A stretch of 64,000 nucleotides of DNA from DATMNI01 sp035570275 (GCA_035570275.1 DATMNI010000218.1:1-64000); one strand, 5' to 3'; shown: positions 23,838 to 32,892, counted from the stretch's first letter. Numbers and translations: made by a program. The notes: generated by a model not told the origin, from the letters alone.

Positions 23838-25706
23838 GTGGATCGTATCGGGCGCTACAAGATCGTGCGGGAACTCGGGCGTGGCGCCATGGGTGTGGTC
23901 TACCATGCCATCGACCCGAACATCGGCCGCCCGGTAGCCATTAAGACGATCCAGTTCAGTGCAGTGCGCAAACCCGAAGAACAGGAGCGCCTCCGCGAGC
24001 GTCTGTTCCGGGAGGCCCGGTCCGCGGGAATGCTATCGCATCCGGGTATTGTCACCATCTACGACGTGGAGCAACAAGGCGACCTGGCGTACATCGCCAT
24101 GGAGTACGTCGACGGCCCGACGCTGGATCAGTTGCTGTCGGAACCGGAGGCGCTCGGCCAGGAGCAGATGTTCAGCGTGCTGGGACAGACTGCCGTGGCG
24201 CTGGACTACGCCCACCTCAAGGGTATCGTTCACCGCGATATCAAACCGGCGAACATTATGATCGCCGCCGATGGCACCGCCAAGATCACGGATTTCGGGA
24301 TCGCCAAGATCACCGCATCCGAGAATCTCACCATGACCGGTTCCATTGTCGGCACGCCGCACTATATGTCTCCGGAGCAGGTGCAGGGCAAGCAGGTGGA
24401 CGGCCGCTCCGACCAGTTCTCGCTGGCCGTGATCGCCTACGAAATGCTCACCGGCGAGAAGCCGTACACGGGCGAGCATCTCACCACCGTGGTCTACAAG
24501 ATTGTCGCCGAGGAGCCGGTTTCGCCGCGCCGCCTGAACCCGGGTTTGAGTGCGGCCATCGAAGCCGCTTTGAGCAAGGCGATGTCGAAGAAGCCGGAGG
24601 CCCGTTACCGGAACTGTCAGGAATTCATCGCCGCGCTGGAAAGTGCCGGTAATGCAAGCAAGGCCTGGAAGCCGATGCCGCGCGGTGGCAGCCTCAATGA
24701 ACCAACGATGGTGGACGCACCCGTGGACGCACGCAGGCCCGCGGTAGTCCTGCCGCCCCCGCGTCGCGCGGCGCGCACCGGTGAAAGCACTACCACGGCA
24801 CTGGCGGATAAGAAGCGCCGGTCCGGTTTCGTGCCCTTCCTGGTCGGAATGCTGTGCGTGGCCGCTCTGCTGGTGGCTATGGGACTGCTGATTTCCAAGA
24901 AGACCCCCGTTTCGCAGACATTGCCCGCGAACGAATCGAAGGAAGACCAGCCCAAGTCCCAGCCTGCGCCTGCCGCCACTACGCCCACGTCTGCTGCCAC
25001 GCCAGAGGCCTCAGCCAAAGACAAACCGAGCCCGCTGGGTGCCGCGACCGGTACGGCAACCAGTGCTGGAACCGGCGCAGGAGCGGGCAAATCCCCCGAA
25101 ACTCCGACGGTAACGCAGCCTGACCAGACCGCCGGGGCAGCGCCGCCGGGTCCCGTGGTCCAGTCGCCGCCAGCGGAACCGCGGCCCACACCGCGGAATC
25201 CGAAAGAAACCACGAAAGAGACCGCGAAAGACACCCCAAAAGACATTGGGCCCGCTCCGCACCGCCCGCCGTTGCGAAACGCCGCCGCTCCGCAGGACAT
25301 TCTGGTCACCAGCAGCCCGGCGGGCGCCACCGCCACGCTAGATGGTAACCCGGCCGCGGCCTGCACCACTCCCTGCTCCCTGAGCGCCGCGCCCGGCAAC
25401 CATACGATCGCGGTCACTATGGTGGGCTACCAGATCGAGCATCGTTATGTGGCGGTTGGGTCCGCCCCCCTGGAACTGCCGCCGGTGGTGCTGCGCGCTT
25501 CCGGTGGAACCCTGATGCTGACCAGCGACCCCGCGGGCGCAACGGTTCTGGTGAACGGCCGTCAGATCCCGCAGGTTACGCCCGTGCAGATCCCGCTCAG
25601 CCTGGGAACCTACACCGTCACGGTGGAGAAAGACGGCAGGCAAGTCACCGAAAAAGTGGAAGTCCACAACGGCATCAACTACCGGAAGATTCTGCTCGGG
25701 CAGTGA
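23838..25706 (+). CDS. Membrane Ser/Thr protein kinase with PEGA domains
   Basis: A 622-residue kinase of the PknB type starting at GTG 23838 (MDRIGRYKIVRELGRGAMG). Active-site blocks are complete: glycine loop GRGAMGVVY, VAIKTI lysine, HRDIKPANI at residues 132-140, DFG at 152-154 and the GTPHYMSPEQ activation segment. After a low-complexity Ala/Pro linker there is one membrane helix at about 332-352 (FVPFLVGMLCVAALLVAMG), then a long Pro/Ala/Thr-rich periplasmic spacer and two PEGA domains (ILVTSSPAGATATLDGN and LMLTSDPAGATVLVNGR). It should sense an envelope signal and phosphorylate cytoplasmic targets. Its 3' end overlaps the converging radical SAM gene by 32 bp. Confidence 0.95.
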   Translation: MDRIGRYKIVRELGRGAMGVVYHAIDPNIGRPVAIKTIQFSAVRKPEEQERLRERLFREARSAGMLSHPGIVTIYDVEQQGDLAYIAMEYVDGPTLDQLLSEPEALGQEQMFSVLGQTAVALDYAHLKGIVHRDIKPANIMIAADGTAKITDFGIAKITASENLTMTGSIVGTPHYMSPEQVQGKQVDGRSDQFSLAVIAYEMLTGEKPYTGEHLTTVVYKIVAEEPVSPRRLNPGLSAAIEAALSKAMSKKPEARYRNCQEFIAALESAGNASKAWKPMPRGGSLNEPTMVDAPVDARRPAVVLPPPRRAARTGESTTTALADKKRRSGFVPFLVGMLCVAALLVAMGLLISKKTPVSQTLPANESKEDQPKSQPAPAATTPTSAATPEASAKDKPSPLGAATGTATSAGTGAGAGKSPETPTVTQPDQTAGAAPPGPVVQSPPAEPRPTPRNPKETTKETAKDTPKDIGPAPHRPPLRNAAAPQDILVTSSPAGATATLDGNPAAACTTPCSLSAAPGNHTIAVTMVGYQIEHRYVAVGSAPLELPPVVLRASGGTLMLTSDPAGATVLVNGRQIPQVTPVQIPLSLGTYTVTVEKDGRQVTEKVEVHNGINYRKILLGQ

Positions 25707-27474
25707 GCGCCGGAACTATCGGCAGCGCGGCTTCGCGTCCGCAAGACTGGGCCAATGGGTTGATCGCCAATGGGTTGATCGCCAATGGTCTGATCGTCAG
25801 CGGGTTGATCGCCAATGAGTTGGTCCACGTCCAATTGCGCCGTTCGATGATGGTGCGCGGTTCGTAAGTGTGACCCGCGGCCAGCCGACGCTCCTCGCGC
25901 CGGGCGGTCCACAGCAGCACTGGGCCTAATACCCGTGTGACCAGCCGGCTGACCAGCCCGAACTCGCGCCCCACCTCCTCCCGCAAGGCGCGCACATTTT
26001 CGCTGGCCGCCGGGTTGCTGCGCCGCAGGTGCTTTTCCATGGCCCACAGCGCCGCCGCGTAACCGTCGGACAGAGACCGCGACTCGCGCGCAAAACGCGC
26101 ACGCACGCGCAAATCGGGGTCGAGCTTATAGCGCCGCCATCCTTCCAGCGTGGTCCGGCAGATACGGTAGATACTCGGGCCGTTGCGCTCGAAATCCCAG
26201 CGGAAGGCCCAGTCCAGCCATGTCTTGGATTCTTCGCGCGAGATGGCGGCGTGCCGGAAGTTGAACTGGTGCTGCCCGTGGATATCGGCCAGGTTGACAT
26301 CGGGCAGCATCCGGCCCTGCTCCTGCATCTCCGAAAACAGCGGCGTGCCGGGCACGGGAGTGTACAGCATGAACTGATGGAAATCCGTGTTGTGGGCTAC
26401 CGCGTGCTCAAGTTCCGCCTGAATGTTTTCGGGAGTATGATGTTCCAATCCCACGATGGTGGAACCCAGGACCTTGATGCCATGGCGGCGCAGTTCGGCG
26501 GTGAGCGCCATGGTGTCTGCGCCTTTCAGCTTGGTATACGACGAATGCGGCGATTCCAGGCCCATCCAAACCCACGACACGCCCAGTTCCACCAGTTGCC
26601 GCGTTGTATATTGGCTGATGGCGTTGGCCGAAGAGAAGACGTACAACGACCAGGCTTTGCCGCCGGCCTTCATGTGGTCCAGCAATTCCAGCGCCCGCCG
26701 TTTGTGCAGCAGAAAATTCTCGTCCATCATGAAGAACGATTGCACGTTGAGCTTCCGTTCCATGTCCGCCATCACGCCGAACAGCTCGGCGCCGGTGTCA
26801 TAGAAGTTGAGAAACTTCCCCTTGCCGCCGAAGAAGGCCGACGTGGTACAGAAGTTGCACCCCATGGGGCAGCCCACCGAGGGAATGATGGTGGCCGCCG
26901 TGGTCCCCTTGGTGACCGGGAGTTTGAAGCCGAGCGTGCGGGCATCGAATCCGGAAACGATCTCGGGATGCCGGATGGGCGCCGTGTCATCCTCGCCCAG
27001 GTAGCGCCGCATCCACGCAATGCCGTCACCGCGCACGATGTGGTCGGCGTCAATCATGGTTGCAATCTCGGGAATGGCCGCCACATGGCCGCCCACGACG
27101 ATTTCCGACTGGGGCGAAAGTTCCCGCACCATGCGGCACATCTCCCGCACTTTCCCCACGTTCACGATGATGGAGGAGATGCCCACGATATCGTAATGGT
27201 GGGCCCGCAGTTCCGCCGCAAACGCCTGGCGGGTGGGAAAATCGATCACCGTGGTGGGCGCCGAAATATTCTGCTGGATCATGAGGATGCCCCACGACCG
27301 GTGGAACATGCGCAGCGAAAACGGCCCCTGCTCGCGCGTCACCTGGTTGTGGTACAGCTCCATTGGGTTGATCTTCCGGCTGCCGAATTCGTCGTCCTGC
27401 GCGTAAGGGCCGAAGACGGAGCTGAACAGGACGCGGGCGCCCGTGCCTTTGGGATGTCTGACATTAAGTGACAA
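25675..27474 (-). CDS. B12-binding-domain radical SAM protein
   Basis: A 599-residue radical SAM enzyme with an N-terminal cobalamin-binding-like domain (YDIVGISSIIVNVGKVREMC, VVGGHVAAIPE, ADHIVRGDG). The cluster motif is CPMGCNFC with cysteines at about residues 202, 206 and 209 (CxxxCxxC). The SAM barrel continues FFMMDENFLLHKRRALELL, LGVSWVWMGLESPH and STIVGLEHHTPENIQ. The B12-radical SAM class methylates or rearranges unactivated carbons; no product can be named. The C-terminus carries repeated INPLA units, the translation of a 15-bp tandem repeat, beyond the conserved part. It converges on and overlaps the PEGA kinase gene. Confidence 0.9.
   Translation of the reverse strand: MSLNVRHPKGTGARVLFSSVFGPYAQDDEFGSRKINPMELYHNQVTREQGPFSLRMFHRSWGILMIQQNISAPTTVIDFPTRQAFAAELRAHHYDIVGISSIIVNVGKVREMCRMVRELSPQSEIVVGGHVAAIPEIATMIDADHIVRGDGIAWMRRYLGEDDTAPIRHPEIVSGFDARTLGFKLPVTKGTTAATIIPSVGCPMGCNFCTTSAFFGGKGKFLNFYDTGAELFGVMADMERKLNVQSFFMMDENFLLHKRRALELLDHMKAGGKAWSLYVFSSANAISQYTTRQLVELGVSWVWMGLESPHSSYTKLKGADTMALTAELRRHGIKVLGSTIVGLEHHTPENIQAELEHAVAHNTDFHQFMLYTPVPGTPLFSEMQEQGRMLPDVNLADIHGQHQFNFRHAAISREESKTWLDWAFRWDFERNGPSIYRICRTTLEGWRRYKLDPDLRVRARFARESRSLSDGYAAALWAMEKHLRRSNPAASENVRALREEVGREFGLVSRLVTRVLGPVLLWTARREERRLAAGHTYEPRTIIERRNWTWTNSLAINPLTIRPLAINPLAINPLAQSCGREAALPIVPALTARAESSGS
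25751..25825. repeat. Five tandem 15-bp units inside the radical SAM 3' end
   Basis: Units GCCAATGGGTTGATC (twice exact), GCCAATGGTCTGATC, GTCAGCGGGTTGATC and GCCAATGAGTTGGTC run from 25751 to 25825. On the coding strand they encode INPLA-type pentapeptides. The 15-bp period keeps frame, so copy number can vary without breaking the protein. Confidence 0.85.
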
Positions 27475-27650
27475 TGAGAACTTAAACTCCCTGTAACCTT
27501 ATAAGGTAGCACCCGTCCGGCGGAGCCAAACGTCATAGTTTTGTCGCCGCTCGTCTGGCAGGGGCTGGGCAGGCGGGGACGCCCGGCGATTTCGCCACAC
27601 GCCGACTGCAAACGAAAAGAAGGTTTGCTGATTGATCGGCCTGGCCGCTC

Positions 27651-29249
27651 TCAGCGCGATGCCTGCTCCCGCCGTTGCTGCGCCTCGGCCAGCCACTGTG
27701 CCATCTTCTCGTCTTTCGCAGCGTAATATGCCCAACCCTGGGCGGTAGCGCGCCAGCGATAATCGACGATCGTCATGTCGATGCCGCGGTCGATGAGGAA
27801 TTGCATGGCTTCGTAATTCTTGTGCCACACCAGCTCATGCAGGATGCTGGCGGGCTCATGGGAGCTCCAGTTCGTGTTGATATCGGCCCCATGCCCGAGA
27901 AGAAAGCCGGCGATCTCGAAATGGTTGTTCATGACCGCCCAGGCGAGCGCGATGTCGAGAACCTGCTGCACATTGGGCTCGCCCCAGTTCAGGTCCCTGC
28001 GGGCCTGGACGTTAGGGAGAAAATGATTCGCAAGGTCGCCCAGTGCAGGCTTGCCCGCCGCGTCGAACCAGCGTTTCACGCGTGCGAAGTCCCCGTTCCC
28101 GGCTGCGTGTGGCAGATCGTTGGGCAGGCGCCAGATGCGCAGCAGCGTCGGAAGCATGTGGGTCTTGGCATACGTGAACGCAAATTCAATCGCCCCTGAT
28201 GGCGGCGGCACGCGACTGCGCAGCACAGCGGGACTGAGATCAAGAAGAGCGGTAATGAAAGCTTCGCGATCGCGCAGCACCGCCTTCTCGATCAATCCCA
28301 CCTGGAATTTGATGTATGCGTCTGACAGCATCCATGCTTCGCGTCGCAATCCGCTTACAAAGGATGTCAGGTCACCGTCGTTCTCTGCGCGCACGACTTG
28401 TCGCATGACATAAGCCTGCCAGAGCCCGGCCGGGCCGGCGTTGGTGAAGGCGAGCGAGTTCTCCATGATGTACTGGACAAATGTGGACCGTCCTGGCCCG
28501 CCATCGATCCGCCTTCCCAGCTCGGCGTCGAGCGTGATGGACCGATCCAACAGCAGCGCCGCCGCGGTCGCGTGCTCGAGATGGCAGGCACACGTGAACG
28601 CCTGGTTCACCGCGGCAAGATCGTCGCCATTCGTATCAATACATACGCGAATGGCATTGACGTCGCCGAGCGCGGCAAAGAACTTGAGCGATCGGGGAAG
28701 AAGGCCTTTGTGATGGAAGAGATCGAGCAACCCCCTTGCCCGGGACTCGGTGAGGCCGTCGCATACCGATGGCGCGACGACCGCGCCGGCATCGATCAGG
28801 AGCTCGGCACAGGCCGCGCGCGTGAACTGCTGCTCCCGGGACGGGTCGAAGCTGTCGCCGAAGGAACCGGTAGCCATCCCGAGCAGCCCGCCGTCGTCTT
28901 CATCCGCCCTCCACGACAACAGCGCCGGGTATTCCGCCAAGAGCTGCCGCAGACCTTCGATGTCATTATCATGGTTGATGCGGCGGGCTTCGGATACGGC
29001 CCACTCAAGTCCTCTGCCGAGGCGTTGTTTTACTTCTTTAACCAGGTCCTTCCAGCCTGGAAACCCATATTCGCGCGCCAGCACCAACTGGGCATCACGC
29101 TGTGACAACGGCAGCGCCGCTTTTGGCAACTGCGCACGCGCCCGGGCGATGGAGCCTGCATTACCGGCAACAATGTCGCGCGCCAGCTTCTTGGCTTGCT
29201 TGCGCAGGGATTCCAGGGAGGGACGAACAGGAAGCTTCGATGTGGTCAT
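27651..29249 (-). CDS. Ankyrin-repeat-type protein of unknown function
   Basis: A 532-residue cytoplasmic protein. ATG 29249 has AAAGGGGA just upstream; the frame is open to 29375 without family character. The N-terminus PSLESLRKQAKKLARDIVAG plus FPGWKDLVKEVKQ is a recurrent leader of bacterial ankyrin proteins that follow a similar short helical module. Ankyrin-type units are visible later (LDIALAWAVMNNHFEIAGFL then GHGADINTNW; ILHELVWHKNYEAMQFLIDRGIDM). Residues such as ARVKRWFDAAGKPALGDL suggest further degenerate repeats. It is a protein-interaction scaffold with no enzymatic motif. It stands alone, in the same direction as the radical SAM gene, 176 bp upstream of it. Confidence 0.8.
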   Translation of the reverse strand: MTTSKLPVRPSLESLRKQAKKLARDIVAGNAGSIARARAQLPKAALPLSQRDAQLVLAREYGFPGWKDLVKEVKQRLGRGLEWAVSEARRINHDNDIEGLRQLLAEYPALLSWRADEDDGGLLGMATGSFGDSFDPSREQQFTRAACAELLIDAGAVVAPSVCDGLTESRARGLLDLFHHKGLLPRSLKFFAALGDVNAIRVCIDTNGDDLAAVNQAFTCACHLEHATAAALLLDRSITLDAELGRRIDGGPGRSTFVQYIMENSLAFTNAGPAGLWQAYVMRQVVRAENDGDLTSFVSGLRREAWMLSDAYIKFQVGLIEKAVLRDREAFITALLDLSPAVLRSRVPPPSGAIEFAFTYAKTHMLPTLLRIWRLPNDLPHAAGNGDFARVKRWFDAAGKPALGDLANHFLPNVQARRDLNWGEPNVQQVLDIALAWAVMNNHFEIAGFLLGHGADINTNWSSHEPASILHELVWHKNYEAMQFLIDRGIDMTIVDYRWRATAQGWAYYAAKDEKMAQWLAEAQQRREQASR

Positions 29250-29644
29250 GCGATCCCCTTTCATGAGCGCCTGTGACCCGCCGATACAGGCTGAAAGAAG
29301 ATTCAAAGCACGCTGTCTGAATCGAAGCAGGTGGGATTTGTTCCCTGGCCGCGGGCCGGTGGCGCCCTGTCGCACGCTGTCGCTAGTATCCGCAACTTAC
29401 CGCGGCACTGTCAACCGCTCCGGGTTTGCCCATGGATGAGTGCTAACACGTTCCAGGGATTTGGGTAGACTGGCGGATCGCGTGGCGGCTCGGAAAACTG
29501 CCGGTTAGTTGTCTACCGCCGGCCGAGGCGGATTGACAATCCGCCGCACTCTCGAAAGCCGCTTGTGGAGGTTCGGCTGCGCGCCAACTCCCGGCGGGCG
29601 GATTGCCAATCCGCCGCAGGTTAACAACCTGCCCCACAAAGTGG
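29250..29644 (+). other. Intergenic stretch with REP-like elements (locus C)
   Basis: No gene is supported between the ankyrin start and the stop of the MarR-GNAT gene. The stretch holds the partial and full repeat copies described at 29526-29640. Confidence 0.5.
29526..29640. repeat. REP-like palindromic elements (locus C), one partial and one full copy
   Basis: A partial copy (29526-29548) has only the GGCGGATTgacAATCCGCC stem. The full copy (29596-29640) has both stems and the CCCCACA tail. Both are in the same direction, unlike the inverted pair at locus A. The full copy ends four bases before the MarR-GNAT stop. Confidence 0.8.
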
Positions 29645-30565
29645 TTACAACTTCAGCTCCCACGTCTCCGAAACCAGATCCATGCCAAAATTCCGCCGCG
29701 GCTCCTGCTTCACGAGGCGGAACCCCGTCGTCTCGTAGATGTGTCTTGCGGCCACCAGGACGCTGTTGGTCCATAGCGTGATCTTGCGGTACTTCGCCAG
29801 CCGCGCGAACGCGATGCACTCGTTCACCAACCGCGCGCCCAGCCCCAACCCGCGCGCCTCGGGCGTCACCAGAAGCATCCGCAACCTGGCGACCGTCTCC
29901 GCCTGCTTCACCAGGAAGACGCTTCCCACCACCTGGCCGTCTCTATCGGCAATCCAGCAGCGCTCGCGCTGCAAGTCGTAATGCTCCACGAACCTGGCGG
30001 CGATGCCCGCGACCAGGCCCTCGAACCGTTGGTCGAATCCATACTCCCGCGCGTACAGCAAACCGTGCAGGCGAACCACCTCGCCCAGATCGCCGGGCGT
30101 GGGGGGCCGCAGAAGGTAGGGAGTCTTGGAATCGACGGAACCGCCCGCCATGCGGCCGATCGTCTCCATGGCCCCGACAAGCCGCATCTGGTTGGCCTCG
30201 GGCATGGCTGCCAGCATGGCCGAAATCTCCTTCTGCGAGCGCGCATTCAGCACGGCGAACGCCCCGCGGCCTTTCTTGGTGAGCCCTAACAAGGTCTGAC
30301 GGCCATCCTGCTGGGCGGGCTTGCTGCTCACCAGGCCCAGCTTCTTGAATTTCGACAGGATGCGGCTCAGGTAACCGGCGTCCAACCCGAGTTCCTTCGC
30401 CAGTTCGGCTGCCGCCGGCTCCTCCCGGTGGGCCAATTCGAACAAGACGCGGCTTTCAGTCAACGAAAACGGGCTTTCCAGCAGACCCTCGTGCAGCACA
30501 CCGATCCGCCGGGTGTAAAACCGGTTGAATTCCCTTACCGCGTCGACGCGTCCTTCGAAATCCAT
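29645..30565 (-). CDS. MarR-family regulator fused to a GNAT acetyltransferase
   Basis: A 306-residue two-domain protein. Residues 1-145 form a MarR-type winged helix (TESRVLFELAHREEPAAAEL, LDAGYLSRILSKFKKLGLV, the wing KPAQQDGRQTLLGLTKKG). Residues about 150-306 are a GNAT domain with the acetyl-CoA loop VTPEARGLGLGARLVNECI and the ending ARHIYETTGFRLV. This MarR-GNAT fusion is a known arrangement; the GNAT part may acetylate a small molecule that the regulator senses. It is divergent from an SDR gene 90 bp away, and inverted GTCAA/TTGAC half-sites lie in between, so it probably controls both. Start ATG 30565. Confidence 0.92.
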   Translation of the reverse strand: MDFEGRVDAVREFNRFYTRRIGVLHEGLLESPFSLTESRVLFELAHREEPAAAELAKELGLDAGYLSRILSKFKKLGLVSSKPAQQDGRQTLLGLTKKGRGAFAVLNARSQKEISAMLAAMPEANQMRLVGAMETIGRMAGGSVDSKTPYLLRPPTPGDLGEVVRLHGLLYAREYGFDQRFEGLVAGIAARFVEHYDLQRERCWIADRDGQVVGSVFLVKQAETVARLRMLLVTPEARGLGLGARLVNECIAFARLAKYRKITLWTNSVLVAARHIYETTGFRLVKQEPRRNFGMDLVSETWELKL

Positions 30566-30591
30566 CGGGCCGTCCTCAATTCAATGCCATT

Positions 30592-30617
30592 GTCAACCAT
30601 TTCATTGACTGCGTCAA
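30592..30617. promoter_or_regulatory. Candidate MarR operator between divergent genes
   Basis: GTCAA (30592-30596), TTGAC (30605-30609) and GTCAA (30613-30617) form two overlapping inverted pairs: GTCAA-8-TTGAC and the perfect TTGAC-TGC-GTCAA. Such short palindromes between divergent genes are typical MarR targets. A TATAAT at 30644-30649 is only seven bases from the SDR start, so the SDR promoter is not clear. Confidence 0.55.
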
Positions 30618-30655
30618 CTATCGAAGCGGGCGCACACGCCTTGTATAATGGATCG

Positions 30656-31411
30656 GTGAATCCCTTCTCTCTGGCGGGCAAGACAGCCCTGATCGCCGGG
30701 GCCAGCCGCGGCATCGGCCTGGCCATCGCGCGCGCCATGGCCGCCGCGGGCGCCGAAGTCATCCTGGCCGCGCGGTCCAAAGATACCCTGGAGGCCCGCG
30801 CCGCCGAAATCAACGGCCGCGCCCTGGTCATGGACATCGCCGACCCCGCTTCCGTGGAAGGCGCCGCCGGCGCCATCGAAACGCCCGATATCCTGGTCAA
30901 CGTGGCCGGCACCAATATCCGCAAACGCTTCGAAGAATACACGCCGGAAGAGTACCGGCGGATACTGGACACTAATCTGCACGGCATCGTGAGGCTCACG
31001 CAGATCATCGGCGCCAGGATGGTCGCACGCGGACAGGGGGGCAAGGTCATCAGTATCGGCAGCCTGATGTCGCTGCTCGGGCTGCCGTATCTTTCGATCT
31101 ACGCCATCAGCAAAGGCGCGCTGGCGCAGTTGACGAAAGCTCTGGCCGCCGAATGGGGCCGCCACAACATACAGGTCAACTGCATCGCGCCGGGCTTCAT
31201 TGTCACAGACCTCAACCGCGACATGTGGCAGTCGGAGGCAATGCTCGACTGGCTGAAGGGCTGCCAGGCCAACCCCAACCCGGCGACGCCCGAAGCCGTG
31301 GCGCCACTCGCGGTTTTTCTGGCCGGCGCAGGGGCCGATTACATCACGGGGCAAGTGATCGCCGTGGATGGCGGCTATACGACCACCGCGGTTTGGCCGT
31401 TCCAACCTTAA
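30656..31411 (+). CDS. Short-chain dehydrogenase/reductase (SDR)
   Basis: A 251-residue classical SDR. GTG 30656 gives NPFSLAGKTALIAGASRGIG, the family start; the longer frame from 30428 runs antisense through the MarR gene and is rejected. Motifs are complete: nucleotide loop GASRGIG, NVAG, the SLMS serine and YAISK (Tyr/Lys catalytic pair), and the end GADYITGQVIAVDGGYT. It oxidises or reduces a hydroxy/keto group with NAD(P)H, like 3-oxoacyl-ACP reductases and sugar-acid dehydrogenases; AARSKD after the second strand leans toward NADP. It is divergent from the MarR-GNAT gene and followed at once by the M48 protease gene. Confidence 0.93.
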   Translation: MNPFSLAGKTALIAGASRGIGLAIARAMAAAGAEVILAARSKDTLEARAAEINGRALVMDIADPASVEGAAGAIETPDILVNVAGTNIRKRFEEYTPEEYRRILDTNLHGIVRLTQIIGARMVARGQGGKVISIGSLMSLLGLPYLSIYAISKGALAQLTKALAAEWGRHNIQVNCIAPGFIVTDLNRDMWQSEAMLDWLKGCQANPNPATPEAVAPLAVFLAGAGADYITGQVIAVDGGYTTTAVWPFQP

Positions 31412-31454
31412 AAGGCCATGCCTCAAAAGGCCATGCCTCAAAAGGCCATGCCGC
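31410..31454. repeat. Three tandem 15-bp units across a gene start
   Basis: Units AAAAGGCCATGCCTC at 31410-31424 and 31425-31439 and AAAAGGCCATGCCGC at 31440-31454. The first unit contains part of the SDR stop codon, and each unit supplies an in-frame ATG for the M48 protease (31418, 31433, 31448). Confidence 0.88.
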
Positions 31455-32749
31455 GGCTCTTCACCTTGCTGGCGCTGTTGGCGGCCGCCCTGGCCGCGCA
31501 GGCTCCCGCGCAGATACCCGCGCCGCACCACCTCACCATCCCGCCCGAGGCGCAAGCCTCCAGCCATTTCGACGCCACCGCCGCCACCAACGCCTACCTT
31601 GCCAGTTTCCCCACACCACAACGCCAGCGCAGCGACGCCTACTTCGAGGGCGGCTACTGGCTGACGCTTTGGGATTTCCTCTACGGCGCCGTATTGTCCC
31701 TGGTGCTGCTCGCTACCGGACTTTCGGCTGGCATGCGCGACCTGGCCGAACGCATCACGCGCCGCGGGCCCCTCCAGACGCTGGTCTATTGGGCGCAATA
31801 CATTCTGGTCACCTCCATTGCCGGCTTCCCGCTGACGGTTTACGAGGGGTTCTTCCGCGAGCATCAGTACGGCCTCTCCAACCAGAATTTCGTTTCCTGG
31901 ATGGGCGACCAGACCAAGGAACTGCTGCTTGGACTGGTGCTGGGCGGGCTTGCCGTGGCCGCGCTGGTCGGCATCGTCAGGCGGCTGCCCGGCGCCTGGC
32001 ACATCTGGGGAGCGGTGGTGAGTATCGTCTTTGTGATGATTGGCGCTCTGATCGCGCCCGTCTTCATCGCACCCCTCTTCAACGACTACACGGTGCTGAA
32101 GGATCAGCGAATCAAGGATTCGATCTTGCGGCTGGCGCGCGCCAACGGCATCCCCGTCACCGAGGTGTACGAATTCAACGCTTCCAAACAGAGCAAGCGC
32201 GTCAGCGCCAACGTCAGCGGCTTCCTGGGCACCACGCGCATCAGCCTTAACGACAACCTGCTCAACCGCTGCTCGCCCGAAGCCATTGAAGCCGTAATGG
32301 GCCACGAAATGGGCCACTTCGTGATGAATCACATCTACAAGGGTATTCTCTTTTCGACCATCGTCTTCACGCTGACGTTCACCTGGCTTCGCCGGGCTTT
32401 GGACTGGAGCCTGCTTCGTTGGGGCACGCGCTGGAGGCTCAGGGGCGTCACCGACGTGGCTGTGCTGCCGCTGGCCGCACTGCTGATTTCCGCGATCTCG
32501 CTGGGGCTCTCGCCCATTGAGAATACCTTCACGCGGACCCAGGAGTTCGAAGCCGACATGTACGGCCTGAACGCCGCCCGCCAGCCGGATGGCGAAGCCG
32601 AGGCCGATCTGCTGCTCGGCGAATACCGGAAACTGGACCCGGGTTCCATCGAAGAGTGGATCTTCTTCGACCACCCCGGCGGCCGCACCCGCATCTTCGC
32701 CGCCATGCGCTGGAAGGCCGAAAACCTGGCGCCGCGCCCGGTGGAATAG
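31448..32749 (+). CDS. M48-family (Ste24/CAAX-type) membrane metalloprotease
   Basis: A zinc metalloprotease of 433 residues from ATG 31448; the in-frame ATGs at 31433 and 31418 would add five or ten residues (MPQKA repeats). A signal peptide or first helix (MPRLFTLLALLAAALAAQAP) leads into several membrane helices (VLSLVLLATGLSAG, LGLVLGGLAVAALVGIV, IVFVMIGALIAPVFIAPLF). The zinc site VMGHEMGHFVMNH is at about residues 283-295 and the third ligand is the Glu of EFEADMYGL. The preceding block VYEFNASKQSKRVSANVSGF is Ste24-like. It cleaves membrane or misfolded substrates. It sits 37 bp after the SDR stop and is probably co-transcribed. Confidence 0.92.
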   Translation: MPRLFTLLALLAAALAAQAPAQIPAPHHLTIPPEAQASSHFDATAATNAYLASFPTPQRQRSDAYFEGGYWLTLWDFLYGAVLSLVLLATGLSAGMRDLAERITRRGPLQTLVYWAQYILVTSIAGFPLTVYEGFFREHQYGLSNQNFVSWMGDQTKELLLGLVLGGLAVAALVGIVRRLPGAWHIWGAVVSIVFVMIGALIAPVFIAPLFNDYTVLKDQRIKDSILRLARANGIPVTEVYEFNASKQSKRVSANVSGFLGTTRISLNDNLLNRCSPEAIEAVMGHEMGHFVMNHIYKGILFSTIVFTLTFTWLRRALDWSLLRWGTRWRLRGVTDVAVLPLAALLISAISLGLSPIENTFTRTQEFEADMYGLNAARQPDGEAEADLLLGEYRKLDPGSIEEWIFFDHPGGRTRIFAAMRWKAENLAPRPVE

Positions 32750-32892
32750 GTAACGCGGATCCGTTGGAATGCGGTGGAATGGGCAAGAGCAGGATACCCT
32801 CCTTCTGTGGTACACTTTTTCAAAGCAGGCAGCCGATGTTTAATACCTCTGTTTCTGTAGATCGATAGCGAAATCCGCGGGCGCTCCGCGCA

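Noticed and set aside
26029..27471. A 480-codon plus-strand frame
   Set aside because: Antisense shadow of the radical SAM gene with no family character.
27496..27507. Perfect 12-bp palindrome ACCTTATAAGGT upstream of the radical SAM gene
   Set aside because: Short palindromes of this length occur by chance and no second site is present, so no operator is claimed.
30644..30649. TATAAT before the SDR gene taken as its -10 box
   Set aside because: It is only seven bases from GTG 30656 and has no -35 at the right distance; a leaderless transcript is possible but not supported.
30614..32815. A 733-codon minus-strand frame
   Set aside because: It is antisense to the SDR and M48 protease genes, whose motifs are complete; composition (Gly/Arg/Gln/His-rich) is that of a shadow frame.
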